From: Bacteroidia bacterium
GTDB taxonomy: Bacteria > Bacteroidota > Bacteroidia > Bacteroidales > CAJPTX01
Direction: 5' to 3'
DNA: 16,749 nucleotides
Assembly (NCBI GenBank): GCA_905373665.1
Contig: CAJPTV010000043.1
Coordinates: forward strand, 1-16,749
In this document: in pieces, positions 7,305 to 14,934 of the stretch
How the letters are laid out: each line of letters begins with the position of its first letter
How positions within the stretch are numbered: the first letter of the stretch is position 1
Translations under genes and position numbers: made by a program
Notes under the pieces: model-generated
Databases searched by the model: none
What the model saw: the letters and a program-made list of their open reading frames with translations, nothing else
Told to the model about the DNA's origin: nothing

Positions 7305-8594
7305 ATGAGTGCGAATGCAGAGTATCAGAGTCGTTTGACGAGCGCCACCGAGGCGATTAAATCTATCAAAAGCGGCAATCGTGTAGTCGTAGGACACGCT
7401 GCCGCCGTACCTAATGTGCTTCTTGAAGCCTTGGCAGATCATGCCACCGACTACGAGAATGTGGAAATGGTACACATGTTTACCCTCGGCGAGGGACGTT
7501 ACATGACCCCTGGGATGGAGAAGCATTTCCGTCACAACGCTCTGTTTGTTGGTGGGAATGCTCGCAAAGCCGTTGAGGAAAAGCGCGCTGATTTTACTCC
7601 CGTCTTCTTTCACGAAGTCCCAAAGTTGTTCAGAGAAGGGAATATGCCAGTCGATGTGGCTCTCGTTATGGTCTCACGTCCGAACGAAGAAGGCTACTGC
7701 TCTTATGGCGTATCGTGTGACTATTCGAAGCCTGCGGTCGAGTGTGCTAAAGTCGTTATTGCAGAGGCAAATGATCAGATGCCTTTCATTGCCGGAGGCG
7801 ACAATTTGGTGCATGTGAGCAAACTCACTAAGATTGTAGAGGTTTCTTATCCACTTTTTGAACTCCCGAAAGGAAAGATTGGGGATATTGAAAAGGCGAT
7901 TGGGGAACATTGTGCTTCGCTTATCCCAGACGGTGCTACGCTTCAGCTCGGTATCGGTTCGATCCCAGATGCTGTTTTGCTTTTCTTGAAGGGCAAGAAA
8001 GATCTAGGGATTCATACGGAGATGTTCTCAGACGGGATCGTGGAGCTTGCTGAGGCGGGTGTGGTCACAGGCGCGAAGAAGTCGATTCATAAGGGCAAGA
8101 TGGTGGCGACCTTCCTAATGGGCTCGCAGCGCCTTTATGACTTTGCGAACAACAATCCGAATGTGGAAATGTACCCCTGCGACTATGTTAATGACCCGAC
8201 TGTTATCGCAAAGAACGCGAATATGATCTCCATTAACTCTTGTCTTGAGGTGGATCTCATGGGGCAAGTGGTGTCGGAGTCTATCGGGTTGCGTCAATAC
8301 AGTGGAGTCGGTGGACAGGTGGATTACGTGCGCGGTGCAAAGATGGGGCATGGTAAGTCGGTGATGGCGATGCCTTCTACGGCTGCGAAGGGGACGGTTT
8401 CGCGTATTGTGCCTTTCTTGGCGCAAGGGGCAGCGGTAACGACCTCGCGCAACGATGTGGATTATGTTGTAACGGAGTTTGGGGTAGCAGCCCTCTGGGG
8501 AAAGAGTTTGCGTGAGCGTGCAAAAGCCTTGATAGCAGTGGCACATCCCGACTTCCGTCCGATGTTAGAGGAAGAATTTGCGAAACGCTTCTAA
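7305..8594 (+). CDS. abfT: 4-hydroxybutyrate CoA-transferase
   Basis: The enzyme moves CoA from acetyl-CoA (or a similar donor) to 4-hydroxybutyrate, making the AbfD substrate. The 429-residue product has the two-domain acetyl-CoA hydrolase/transferase fold: an N-terminal half with GHAAAVPNVLL and VSRPNEEGYCSYG, and a C-terminal half with LGIGSIPDAV, TEMFSDGIVEL, YSGVGGQVDYVRGA and TEFGVAALWG. Glu239, in HTEMFSDG, sits where the family's catalytic glutamate forms the CoA thioester. The ATG at 7305 gives the full-length N-terminus. The gene follows abfD by 123 bases, containing the hairpin described above, and precedes 4hbD by 35. A small stem (AAACGC at 8583-8588 with GCGTTT at 8596-8601) straddles the stop codon and is too short to call a terminator. 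Confidence 0.95.
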   Translation: MSANAEYQSRLTSATEAIKSIKSGNRVVVGHAAAVPNVLLEALADHATDYENVEMVHMFTLGEGRYMTPGMEKHFRHNALFVGGNARKAVEEKRADFTPVFFHEVPKLFREGNMPVDVALVMVSRPNEEGYCSYGVSCDYSKPAVECAKVVIAEANDQMPFIAGGDNLVHVSKLTKIVEVSYPLFELPKGKIGDIEKAIGEHCASLIPDGATLQLGIGSIPDAVLLFLKGKKDLGIHTEMFSDGIVELAEAGVVTGAKKSIHKGKMVATFLMGSQRLYDFANNNPNVEMYPCDYVNDPTVIAKNANMISINSCLEVDLMGQVVSESIGLRQYSGVGGQVDYVRGAKMGHGKSVMAMPSTAAKGTVSRIVPFLAQGAAVTTSRNDVDYVVTEFGVAALWGKSLRERAKALIAVAHPDFRPMLEEEFAKRF

Positions 8595-8629
8595 GGCGTT
8601 TTAGGTGTTTAATCTAATCAGGTTCGGTT

Positions 8630-9745
8630 ATGCAGTTGTTTAAGTTACGCCCGACCATTGGTCGTTTCTACTCCTTCGCTGAGTTCGCTAAGGAGTATGC
8701 GCTCGGCGAACGCGACTTGGTGATCACCAATGAGTTCATCTGGGCGCCCTATATGAAGGATTTGAACCTTAAGTGCCATTTCCTCTTCCAAGAGAAGTAT
8801 GGCGCAGGGGAGCCTTCGGATAAGATGATGAACGCGATGCTGGACGAAGTAAAGAAGATCCAGTACGACCGTGTGATCGCTGTGGGAGGGGGAACGGTTA
8901 TCGACTGTTCCAAGGTATTTGTCCTAGGTGGCGTGGATGACGTTGTGAAGGCTTTCGAGCGTTCCATTCCGATTAAAAAGGAAAAGCAACTTGTTATCGT
9001 TCCTACCACTTGCGGGACGGGGAGTGAGGTGACCAACATCTCTATCGCAGAGATCATCAGCAAGAACACCAAGATGGGGCTTGTCGACGATGAAATCTTG
9101 GCTGATTCGGCGGTTATGATCCCTGAGCTCCTGACAGGCTTGCCCTTCAAGTTTTATGTTTACAGCTCGATTGACGCCTTGATTCACGCGACAGAGGCAT
9201 TCGTATCGCCCAAGGCGAATGTTTACACGCAGATCTTTAGCCGTTCGGCGATGTCCACCATCATCGATGTGTTTAAGGGCATTGCGCGAGAAGGGGAAGA
9301 GTATCGTAAGCAGCGCTTCGAAGACATGCTCGTGGCAAGTAACATTGCAGGTATCGCCTTTGGGAATGCTGGGGTAGGCGCGGTACATGCGCTCTCGTAT
9401 CCGTTAGGGGGGACTTACCACGTGCCTCACGGCGAAGCGAACTATCAGTTCTTCACCAAGGTATTTGAAACCTATAAGTCTAAGAAGCCGAAGGGGAGCA
9501 TCGAAGAAGTTGAAGCACTCCTCGCTAAGGACTTGGGTTGTGATGTAAAGAACGTTTACGTGGAATTGGATAACCTTCTTGGGCAGCTTTGCAAGAAGAA
9601 CCAGCTCCGTACTTACGGTATGAAGGACGCGGATATCGATGGGTTCACCGATACCGTACTTCGTACACAACAACGCCTTTTGGCAAACAACTACGTAGAA
9701 TTGACACGGGAAGAGATCCGTGGGATTTATCAGCAACTATTTTAA
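8630..9745 (+). CDS. 4hbD: 4-hydroxybutyrate dehydrogenase (iron-type alcohol dehydrogenase family)
   Basis: This cytosolic enzyme reduces succinate semialdehyde to 4-hydroxybutyrate, expected to use NADH. The 371-residue product is a group III (iron-dependent) alcohol dehydrogenase: a nucleotide-binding half with VGGGTVIDCSK and PTTCGTGSEVTN, then a metal-binding helical half with IHATEAFVSPKAN (His186), AVHALSYPLGG (His253) and YHVPHGEANY (His264, His267). Family membership and metal site are clear. Substrate identity rests on similarity to known 4-hydroxybutyrate dehydrogenases and on position between abfT and sucD. In P. gingivalis the corresponding gene is called gbd. The ATG at 8630 starts directly with MQLFKLRPTI. 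Only twelve bases separate the stop from the sucD start. Confidence 0.94.
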   Translation: MQLFKLRPTIGRFYSFAEFAKEYALGERDLVITNEFIWAPYMKDLNLKCHFLFQEKYGAGEPSDKMMNAMLDEVKKIQYDRVIAVGGGTVIDCSKVFVLGGVDDVVKAFERSIPIKKEKQLVIVPTTCGTGSEVTNISIAEIISKNTKMGLVDDEILADSAVMIPELLTGLPFKFYVYSSIDALIHATEAFVSPKANVYTQIFSRSAMSTIIDVFKGIAREGEEYRKQRFEDMLVASNIAGIAFGNAGVGAVHALSYPLGGTYHVPHGEANYQFFTKVFETYKSKKPKGSIEEVEALLAKDLGCDVKNVYVELDNLLGQLCKKNQLRTYGMKDADIDGFTDTVLRTQQRLLANNYVELTREEIRGIYQQLF

Positions 9746-9757
9746 ACATTTAGAGAA

Positions 9758-11116
9758 GTGAGTACTATAGCAGAAATGATTGCCAAGGCGCGCGAAGCGC
9801 AGGCAATCTTCGAACGTGACTTCGATCAGAAGCGCACCGACCAAGTAGTTCGTGCCATCGGTAAGGTCGTTTTTGACAATGCCGAAATGCTTGCACGTGA
9901 GGCTGTAGACGAAACCCGCATGGGGGTTTACGAAGACAAGGTGGCTAAGAACCGCGGAAAGTCTAAGGGCGTGTGGTACGACCTTAAGGGCAAGCAGTCC
10001 ATGGGGATTGTGAGCGTAGACCCCGTGACTGACCTTATCACGATCTTGAAGCCTGTGGGCGTGGTAGCGGCTATTACCCCAACCACGAACCCGATCGTGA
10101 CCCCGATGTCTAAGACGATGTTTGCCCTCAAGGGTAAGAACGCCATCATCGTAGCGCCACACCCCCGTTCAAAGAAGTGCTCGTCGCACACCGTAGCGCT
10201 CATCAACGAGGCTATTGCTAAGTTTGGCGTACCGCAGAACTTGGTACAGTGCATCGAAGAGCCTTCTATTGAGTTGACGCAAGAGCTCATGAGATCGGTG
10301 GACGTTGTACTAGCAACGGGTGGTATGCCGATGGTTAAGTCGGCTTACTCTTCTGGGAAGCCTTCCTACGGCGTTGGGGCTGGTAACGTACAGGTGATTA
10401 TTGACCGCGGTGTAGATTACAACAAGGCTGCGGCTACGATTATCCAAGGTCGTATTTTCGACAACGGTATCATCTGCTCGGGTGAACAGAGCTTTATCTA
10501 CCCGAAGGAAGACCGCGAAAAGATCCTCGAAGCCTTCAAGAGCAATGGCGCTTACATTGTGCCAGATGCTGACCATGACAAGATGGTTAATGCGCTCTTC
10601 GTAGACGGCAAGATTGCAGGCGATGTTGTAGGACAAAGCGTGAAGTTTATTGCTGACAAGGCTGGTATTAAGGTACCCGATGGTACGCGTGTACTTGTAG
10701 TAGAAGCGCACGGGGTGGCTCAGGCTGACCTTATCAGCAAGGAAAAGATGTGCCCTGTATTGGCTGCCTTCCCTTATGACAAGTTCGAAGAGGCGATCAC
10801 TATCGCACGTACGAACCTCCACTTTGAAGGGAATGGTCACTCGGCAGGTATCCACTCTAACGACGAGGAACACATCCGCATGGTGGGTATGGGCTTGACC
10901 GTATCGCGTGTGGTTGTGAATGCGCCTGTATCTACGACGGCGGGTGGTGCTATGGCGAGCGGTTTGGCTTGCACGAACACCCTCGGTTGTGGTACATGGG
11001 GTAACAACACCTTGTCTGAGAACTTGACTTACAAGCACCTTGTGAACACGACGCGCGTAGCTCGTCTGTCTCCGAAGGTACACATCCCCACGGACGAAGA
11101 GTTGTGGGCAGAATAG
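9758..11116 (+). CDS. sucD: CoA-acylating succinate-semialdehyde dehydrogenase
   Basis: The enzyme reduces succinyl-CoA to succinate semialdehyde with NAD(P)H, drawing carbon from the succinate branch into 4-hydroxybutyrate and butyrate. The 452-residue product resembles the P. gingivalis SucD nearly end to end by eye: EAVDETRMGVYEDKVAKN, GVVAAITPTTNPIVTPMSK, APHPRSKKCS, ATGGMPMVKSAYSSGKPS and the catalytic loop NGIICSGEQS with Cys240. Later come EGNGHSAGIHS and TNTLGCGTWGNNTLSENLTY. The start is a GTG at 9758; it gives MSTIAEMIAKAREAQ, matching the homologue's N-terminus, whereas the ATG at 9776 would remove six residues of it. A purine-rich AGAGAAG lies just before the GTG. It is the last gene of the operon, closed by a strong terminator. 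Confidence 0.96.
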   Translation: MSTIAEMIAKAREAQAIFERDFDQKRTDQVVRAIGKVVFDNAEMLAREAVDETRMGVYEDKVAKNRGKSKGVWYDLKGKQSMGIVSVDPVTDLITILKPVGVVAAITPTTNPIVTPMSKTMFALKGKNAIIVAPHPRSKKCSSHTVALINEAIAKFGVPQNLVQCIEEPSIELTQELMRSVDVVLATGGMPMVKSAYSSGKPSYGVGAGNVQVIIDRGVDYNKAAATIIQGRIFDNGIICSGEQSFIYPKEDREKILEAFKSNGAYIVPDADHDKMVNALFVDGKIAGDVVGQSVKFIADKAGIKVPDGTRVLVVEAHGVAQADLISKEKMCPVLAAFPYDKFEEAITIARTNLHFEGNGHSAGIHSNDEEHIRMVGMGLTVSRVVVNAPVSTTAGGAMASGLACTNTLGCGTWGNNTLSENLTYKHLVNTTRVARLSPKVHIPTDEELWAE

Positions 11117-11134
11117 TCTTAAGGCTAGGAAATG

Positions 11135-11170
11135 AAAGGGGCGCAGCTGTAAAAGGCTGCGCCCTTTTTT
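11135..11170 (+). terminator. Intrinsic terminator of the 4-hydroxybutyrate operon
   Basis: GGGCGCAGC (11139-11147) and GCTGCGCCC (11156-11164) form a perfect nine-pair stem with an eight-base loop, followed by six T (11165-11170) and preceded by AAAG. It lies 18 bases after the sucD stop and clearly ends the transcript. Confidence 0.93.
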
Positions 11171-11222
11171 GTTTAGCAAGGGAAGTCGTATTAAGGATAT
11201 ATTGATTGAGAAGTCATAATGA

Positions 11223-11254
11223 TTTGTTGTTTTTGTTATTTCTTTCTACCTTCG
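11223..11254 (+). promoter_or_regulatory. Candidate promoter of the GLPGLI/barrel gene pair
   Basis: TTTG at 11223-11226 is followed after 20 bases by TACCTTCG at 11247-11254, one mismatch from TAnnTTTG. Spacing is right for the Bacteroidota housekeeping sigma factor. The leader to the ATG at 11437 would be about 175 nucleotides and contains a stem, ATACTC (11292-11297) with GAGTAT (11307-11312). Confidence 0.5.
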
Positions 11255-11310
11255 AATAGTGGAAGAAACATGAGCCTCTTTATGGAGGGCAATACTCATT
11301 GAACAAGAGT

Positions 11311-11434
11311 ATGCTCTTTTTCATCAGAGTCGGTGTATTAGTGTCTGTTTTTATGGCAAATCACGGTTGCTGCACATGATGTTGGAGAGGGCATAGCAAG
11401 TGCGCTGGATTCGCTCTCTAATAATAGGAAATAG
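11311..11434 (+). pseudogene. Possible decayed small secreted-protein ORF
   Basis: ATG at 11311 opens 22 codons of hydrophobic, signal-peptide-like sequence (starting MLFFIRVGVLVSVFM) that stops at 11377-11379. A second frame continues across this point with TVAAHDVGEGIASALDS and stops at 11434, two bases before the next gene; its AXA-like TVAAH would suit a signal-peptidase site. Joining the halves needs a frameshift. It may be a remnant of a short exported protein or chance. I recognise no family with confidence. Confidence 0.2.
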
Positions 11435-11436
11435 AA

Positions 11437-12195
11437 ATGAAGAGAATATTACTGTTTACCCTTGCTTTCATCTCATTCTGTGCCCTCTATGCACAGCCAC
11501 GTACCTTGCGCGTGGTATATGAAGAGGAACTGAAGTATGCGAAGGCTTATCTACAAAGTACAGATGCGGTGTTACGAAATACGCATATCGCGCTGGTGGA
11601 TAAGAAAAATGAGAATAAAGATCTCTTTGTGCTTACCTTCCGAGATGGACTCTATAGTTACAAACTCTTTCAGACGACTCCTGCTACGATTGAGGTAGGA
11701 AACTCTTCTTCAACAATGGCTACCGAGGATGCGCCGACCTATATCAACTTCAATACGGGGGAACGCTATTCGGTACAGTCTATTTTTTCTAAAAACTTTA
11801 CTATAAAAGATACGCTTACAGAAGATTTTGATTGGACTCTCGTCTCTGACGAAGAGAAGGTTATCGCTGGTAAACTTTGTAAAAAGGCGACTATGAGAGA
11901 TGACGCGGGGGAGGTCACGACCGCATGGTATTGTCCTGAAATCCCTTCGCCTGTGGGTCCTGATGGATACTATGGTCTTTTGGGATTGATTATGCAGCTC
12001 GATGTACCAGGAGAGGCGCTTTATACGGTGCAGAGTGTCGAGTATACAGACGATGCTGTGGATATGGGGATGGACAAAGCAGCTACTGTAGTCAGTCGTG
12101 CAGAGTTTAAGCGCATTCGGGAGAAAAAGGTTCACGAATTGGGCGGGAGTATCGAAGGTGGAGTGATGAAAACCGAGATTACTACGCAACAATGA
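11437..12195 (+). CDS. GLPGLI family protein
   Basis: This is a 252-residue exported protein of unknown function from a family largely confined to Bacteroidota. A signal peptide is clear (MKRILLFTLAFISFCALYA, likely cleavage before Gln20). The family hallmark is the run AWYCPEIPSPVGPDGYYG followed by GLLGLI at residues 180-185, a one-residue variant of the name-giving GLPGLI. Before it, KVIAGKLCKKATM matches the family's usual segment after the signal for a GKxCxKA-type pattern. Its stop codon overlaps the start of the next gene (ATGA at 12192-12195), so the two are translationally coupled; GLPGLI genes often sit next to outer-membrane barrel genes. The pair probably works together at the cell envelope; substrate and role are unknown. 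Confidence 0.88.
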   Translation: MKRILLFTLAFISFCALYAQPRTLRVVYEEELKYAKAYLQSTDAVLRNTHIALVDKKNENKDLFVLTFRDGLYSYKLFQTTPATIEVGNSSSTMATEDAPTYINFNTGERYSVQSIFSKNFTIKDTLTEDFDWTLVSDEEKVIAGKLCKKATMRDDAGEVTTAWYCPEIPSPVGPDGYYGLLGLIMQLDVPGEALYTVQSVEYTDDAVDMGMDKAATVVSRAEFKRIREKKVHELGGSIEGGVMKTEITTQQ

Positions 12196-14855
12196 AGCTT
12201 TTTCGGTTGCTCTACCGTCTTTCTGTGTTGCTTTTCTTATGCTCTTTTTCGTCGCCCCTCTGGTCGCAAGAAGCGTTACAGCTTTCTGGTCGAGTGTTAG
12301 ATACCAAAGGAAAGCCCGTTATCGCAGCAACGGTTGTCATCGCTACTGATAGTACGGGAGTTAAGAATATGCGCTATGCGATTACAAAGGCTGATGGTTC
12401 GTTTCGTATTACGCGTATTATCGCTGCTTCGCCCTCCTATTGGGTCAATGTCCGCTCTGTGGGTTTTAAGGACTATAGACGCCGTTTTACAGCCATTCCT
12501 TCCCAACTTCAGATCGTGCTAGAAGAACAACTTACCGAGGTCGATCGTGTCGTCGTGGTAGGGAAAGCGCCCGATGTTTACGAGAAAGGCGATACGCTGG
12601 TCTATAACCCAAAGAACTACACGTTGGGGAACGAACAGAATATTGGGCAAGTGATTAAGCGTATGCCAGGCTTGTCTGTAAATGCGAGTGGTAAGGTCTC
12701 TTACCAAGGCAAGGAGGTAGACAAGGTGTTAATTAACGGGAAGGACGTCCTTGGGACGAGCTCGGAGGGGATGGCTATTAACAACCTACCGCCTGATTTT
12801 GCCCATTCTATTGAGCTCTTGAAAGATTACAGAGACTCCAGCGACATTACACAAGATTTTCACGAGGACAAGATGCTGGCGCTCAACCTCAAGTCTGATA
12901 GAAAGATGACCCTCAATGGTTCGGTAGAGGGTGGGGGAGGGCTCATTAACAAGTTTAACGGGCGGTTGTCGCTCATTTCTATCCTACCTAAGCTTACCCT
13001 TAGTGCCATTATTACAGGTAATAACACGGGGCGGGCGCTCTTTTCTATCCAAGACTATACCAACAATGTGCTGGATGCGGAGTCGCTCGGCAGTAGTATC
13101 AATCTCACCCTTTCGCAGGAAGAAAGTGAGCTTTTTACACCTCCTCTCAATGAGTATGAACGAACGGGCGGTTTAGCGAACCTAAACGTTACGCTAACAC
13201 CACATCAGAAATATCGCTTACAGGCGAGCACGATTTATCACCAAGGTGACGCTAGGGGGGCGGAAAGTAGCAATCTGTTTTATTACCGTCCTGAGGACAA
13301 TTTTGAGAGTTATACAGAACACGCTACACACAAGAAGAATCTGAACTTATGGCAGTTCTTTTACCAGAAGTGGCGTCCGACACAGCGCTTTACCATTAAG
13401 GCGAATACATCGCTAAACTACCGTACGAGTCGAGCCGATGAGCTCTTTGAGAACAGTTACCTTGTGCACCATCTTGCCGCGGAAAATAACAGGAATGGGC
13501 ACTACCTTAGCTTGAAACAGGACGTGGAGGTGCAGGCACGCGTGGGCAAGGGCATTACTTACCTAGGTGCACGATTCTATTTCGACGAGGGAGAGTTACA
13601 ACAGCAGCTTGCTTCTACAGAGGCGCTCCTTCCACTTCAGTACGAATTGGCAGCGTCGTACTATCGTTGGCACTACAAAAAGAGGAATCGGAAGGAAGTC
13701 TATAGCCTCTTCGGAGGGATGATTTACCCCGCATTGAGTAGTCTTTTCCTAAAGGCAGAAGCGAGTTACGGACAGACGCAGGAACACTTATCGTTGCGCG
13801 AGATGACTTGGAAAGGTCTTGCCGAGGAGTCCCTGAGCCTTAATGCACCGCGTCTTTATACGGGCGTCTTCCGCAATGTTGGGAATCTTTACTTTTCCGT
13901 AGGTTCGTACTTCTCTTGGTATAGTGCCCCAGTATTCCTGTCGGCGTCGAAAGAGCTGAAGGGGAGGGTGTACGTAGAACCGCTAGCCTCCTTGGTCTTT
14001 AGAATCAACAAACATCAGGACGTGAATCTATCACTGACGGAGCGTGTTGTCCCGATGTCTGTCGATGAACTCTCGCGCGAGATACTCCCCAAGGAGTACA
14101 ATATGCTTCAGTATGCTTCTATGGTGGAGTCCCCCTACACTCGTTCGTTGCAGGGAATGGGACGTTGGTTCTATTACAACCTGTTTGACCGATTGATTAT
14201 GCTCTTACAGGTGCATTATACGAATATGCGAGACATCGGACTCTATACTACGCGCTCGCAAGGGCTTCTGAATACCTATCTCTATCAGATGCATGGTAAG
14301 AATGAGAGCCTCGCTCCGAGTTTTTACCTTAGCAAGGGGATTCCAAGAGTACCCATCGACGTACAATGTCAGTTTACAGCTACCCTGCGTCAGAGTAATC
14401 AAGTCAGTGAGGGAGAGGAGGAGCGCCTACAGTATCGTTCCCTTCGAGGTCGCTTAGGAGTGGTTACGCGTTGGCGCAACTCGCCCGTGAATGGAGAGCT
14501 TAACGCGCATTACGAGCGGGGGAGAAGTCTCTTTTCGGAAAGTAAGATTACGACGCACAGCGAGTCTATCCAAGGCGCTGCCACGCTCTACTTCCGTTTG
14601 GGCTATTTTACGGCTTCGCTCAAGGGGAAGCTCTCTCGGTTGCGCCTAGCAACGACCTCGCAAGATTTTGCAGACGTCGATGCTACGTTAAGCTACAAGA
14701 TTAACGCGCTTACGATTAGCGTCAGCGGCGAAGACTTGTTCCACCTGCGAGAGAATGAGTGGAGAAACGACGTCTTGACTACGCACTTTCGTGGATTTTA
14801 CCGCTACCGCCGTATGCCTGGCTACGCACTCCTTTCGTTGCGGTGGGAGTTCTGA
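12192..14855 (+). CDS. Outer-membrane beta-barrel protein with carboxypeptidase-regulatory-like N-domain (TonB-receptor-like)
   Basis: The 887-residue product has a signal peptide (likely cleavage before Gln26), then a carboxypeptidase-regulatory-like beta-sandwich at about residues 29-110 (LSGRVLDTKGKPVIAATVVI, TKADGSFRI). A plug-like domain follows at about 115-240 (VVVVGKAPDVYEKGDTLVYN, IGQVIKRMPGLSVN, VDKVLINGKDVLG), and then a long barrel of alternating strands ending in LLSLRWEF, with a terminal phenylalanine as in outer-membrane proteins. The architecture fits the outer-membrane beta-barrel family related to TonB-dependent receptors, though not the SusC glycan type, as no SusD partner is present. 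It overlaps the GLPGLI gene by four bases. Ligand is unknown; transport, assembly or secretion roles are all possible. A weak stem (GGGCT/AGCCC) near 14881-14913 follows the gene, with no T-tract. Confidence 0.88.
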   Translation: MKLFRLLYRLSVLLFLCSFSSPLWSQEALQLSGRVLDTKGKPVIAATVVIATDSTGVKNMRYAITKADGSFRITRIIAASPSYWVNVRSVGFKDYRRRFTAIPSQLQIVLEEQLTEVDRVVVVGKAPDVYEKGDTLVYNPKNYTLGNEQNIGQVIKRMPGLSVNASGKVSYQGKEVDKVLINGKDVLGTSSEGMAINNLPPDFAHSIELLKDYRDSSDITQDFHEDKMLALNLKSDRKMTLNGSVEGGGGLINKFNGRLSLISILPKLTLSAIITGNNTGRALFSIQDYTNNVLDAESLGSSINLTLSQEESELFTPPLNEYERTGGLANLNVTLTPHQKYRLQASTIYHQGDARGAESSNLFYYRPEDNFESYTEHATHKKNLNLWQFFYQKWRPTQRFTIKANTSLNYRTSRADELFENSYLVHHLAAENNRNGHYLSLKQDVEVQARVGKGITYLGARFYFDEGELQQQLASTEALLPLQYELAASYYRWHYKKRNRKEVYSLFGGMIYPALSSLFLKAEASYGQTQEHLSLREMTWKGLAEESLSLNAPRLYTGVFRNVGNLYFSVGSYFSWYSAPVFLSASKELKGRVYVEPLASLVFRINKHQDVNLSLTERVVPMSVDELSREILPKEYNMLQYASMVESPYTRSLQGMGRWFYYNLFDRLIMLLQVHYTNMRDIGLYTTRSQGLLNTYLYQMHGKNESLAPSFYLSKGIPRVPIDVQCQFTATLRQSNQVSEGEEERLQYRSLRGRLGVVTRWRNSPVNGELNAHYERGRSLFSESKITTHSESIQGAATLYFRLGYFTASLKGKLSRLRLATTSQDFADVDATLSYKINALTISVSGEDLFHLRENEWRNDVLTTHFRGFYRYRRMPGYALLSLRWEF

Positions 14856-14934
14856 GATAGCGCGTTGCAAGGGTCGCGCGGGGCTGATAGGGCGATAATC
14901 ACTACCTTAGCCCTCAATCAATCTGTTTCGTACG

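Noticed and set aside
10310..11179. 289-residue reading frame on the minus strand, opposite sucD
   Set aside because: It is wholly antisense to an intact, well-recognised gene, runs through its terminator, and its product shows no motif or sensible composition.
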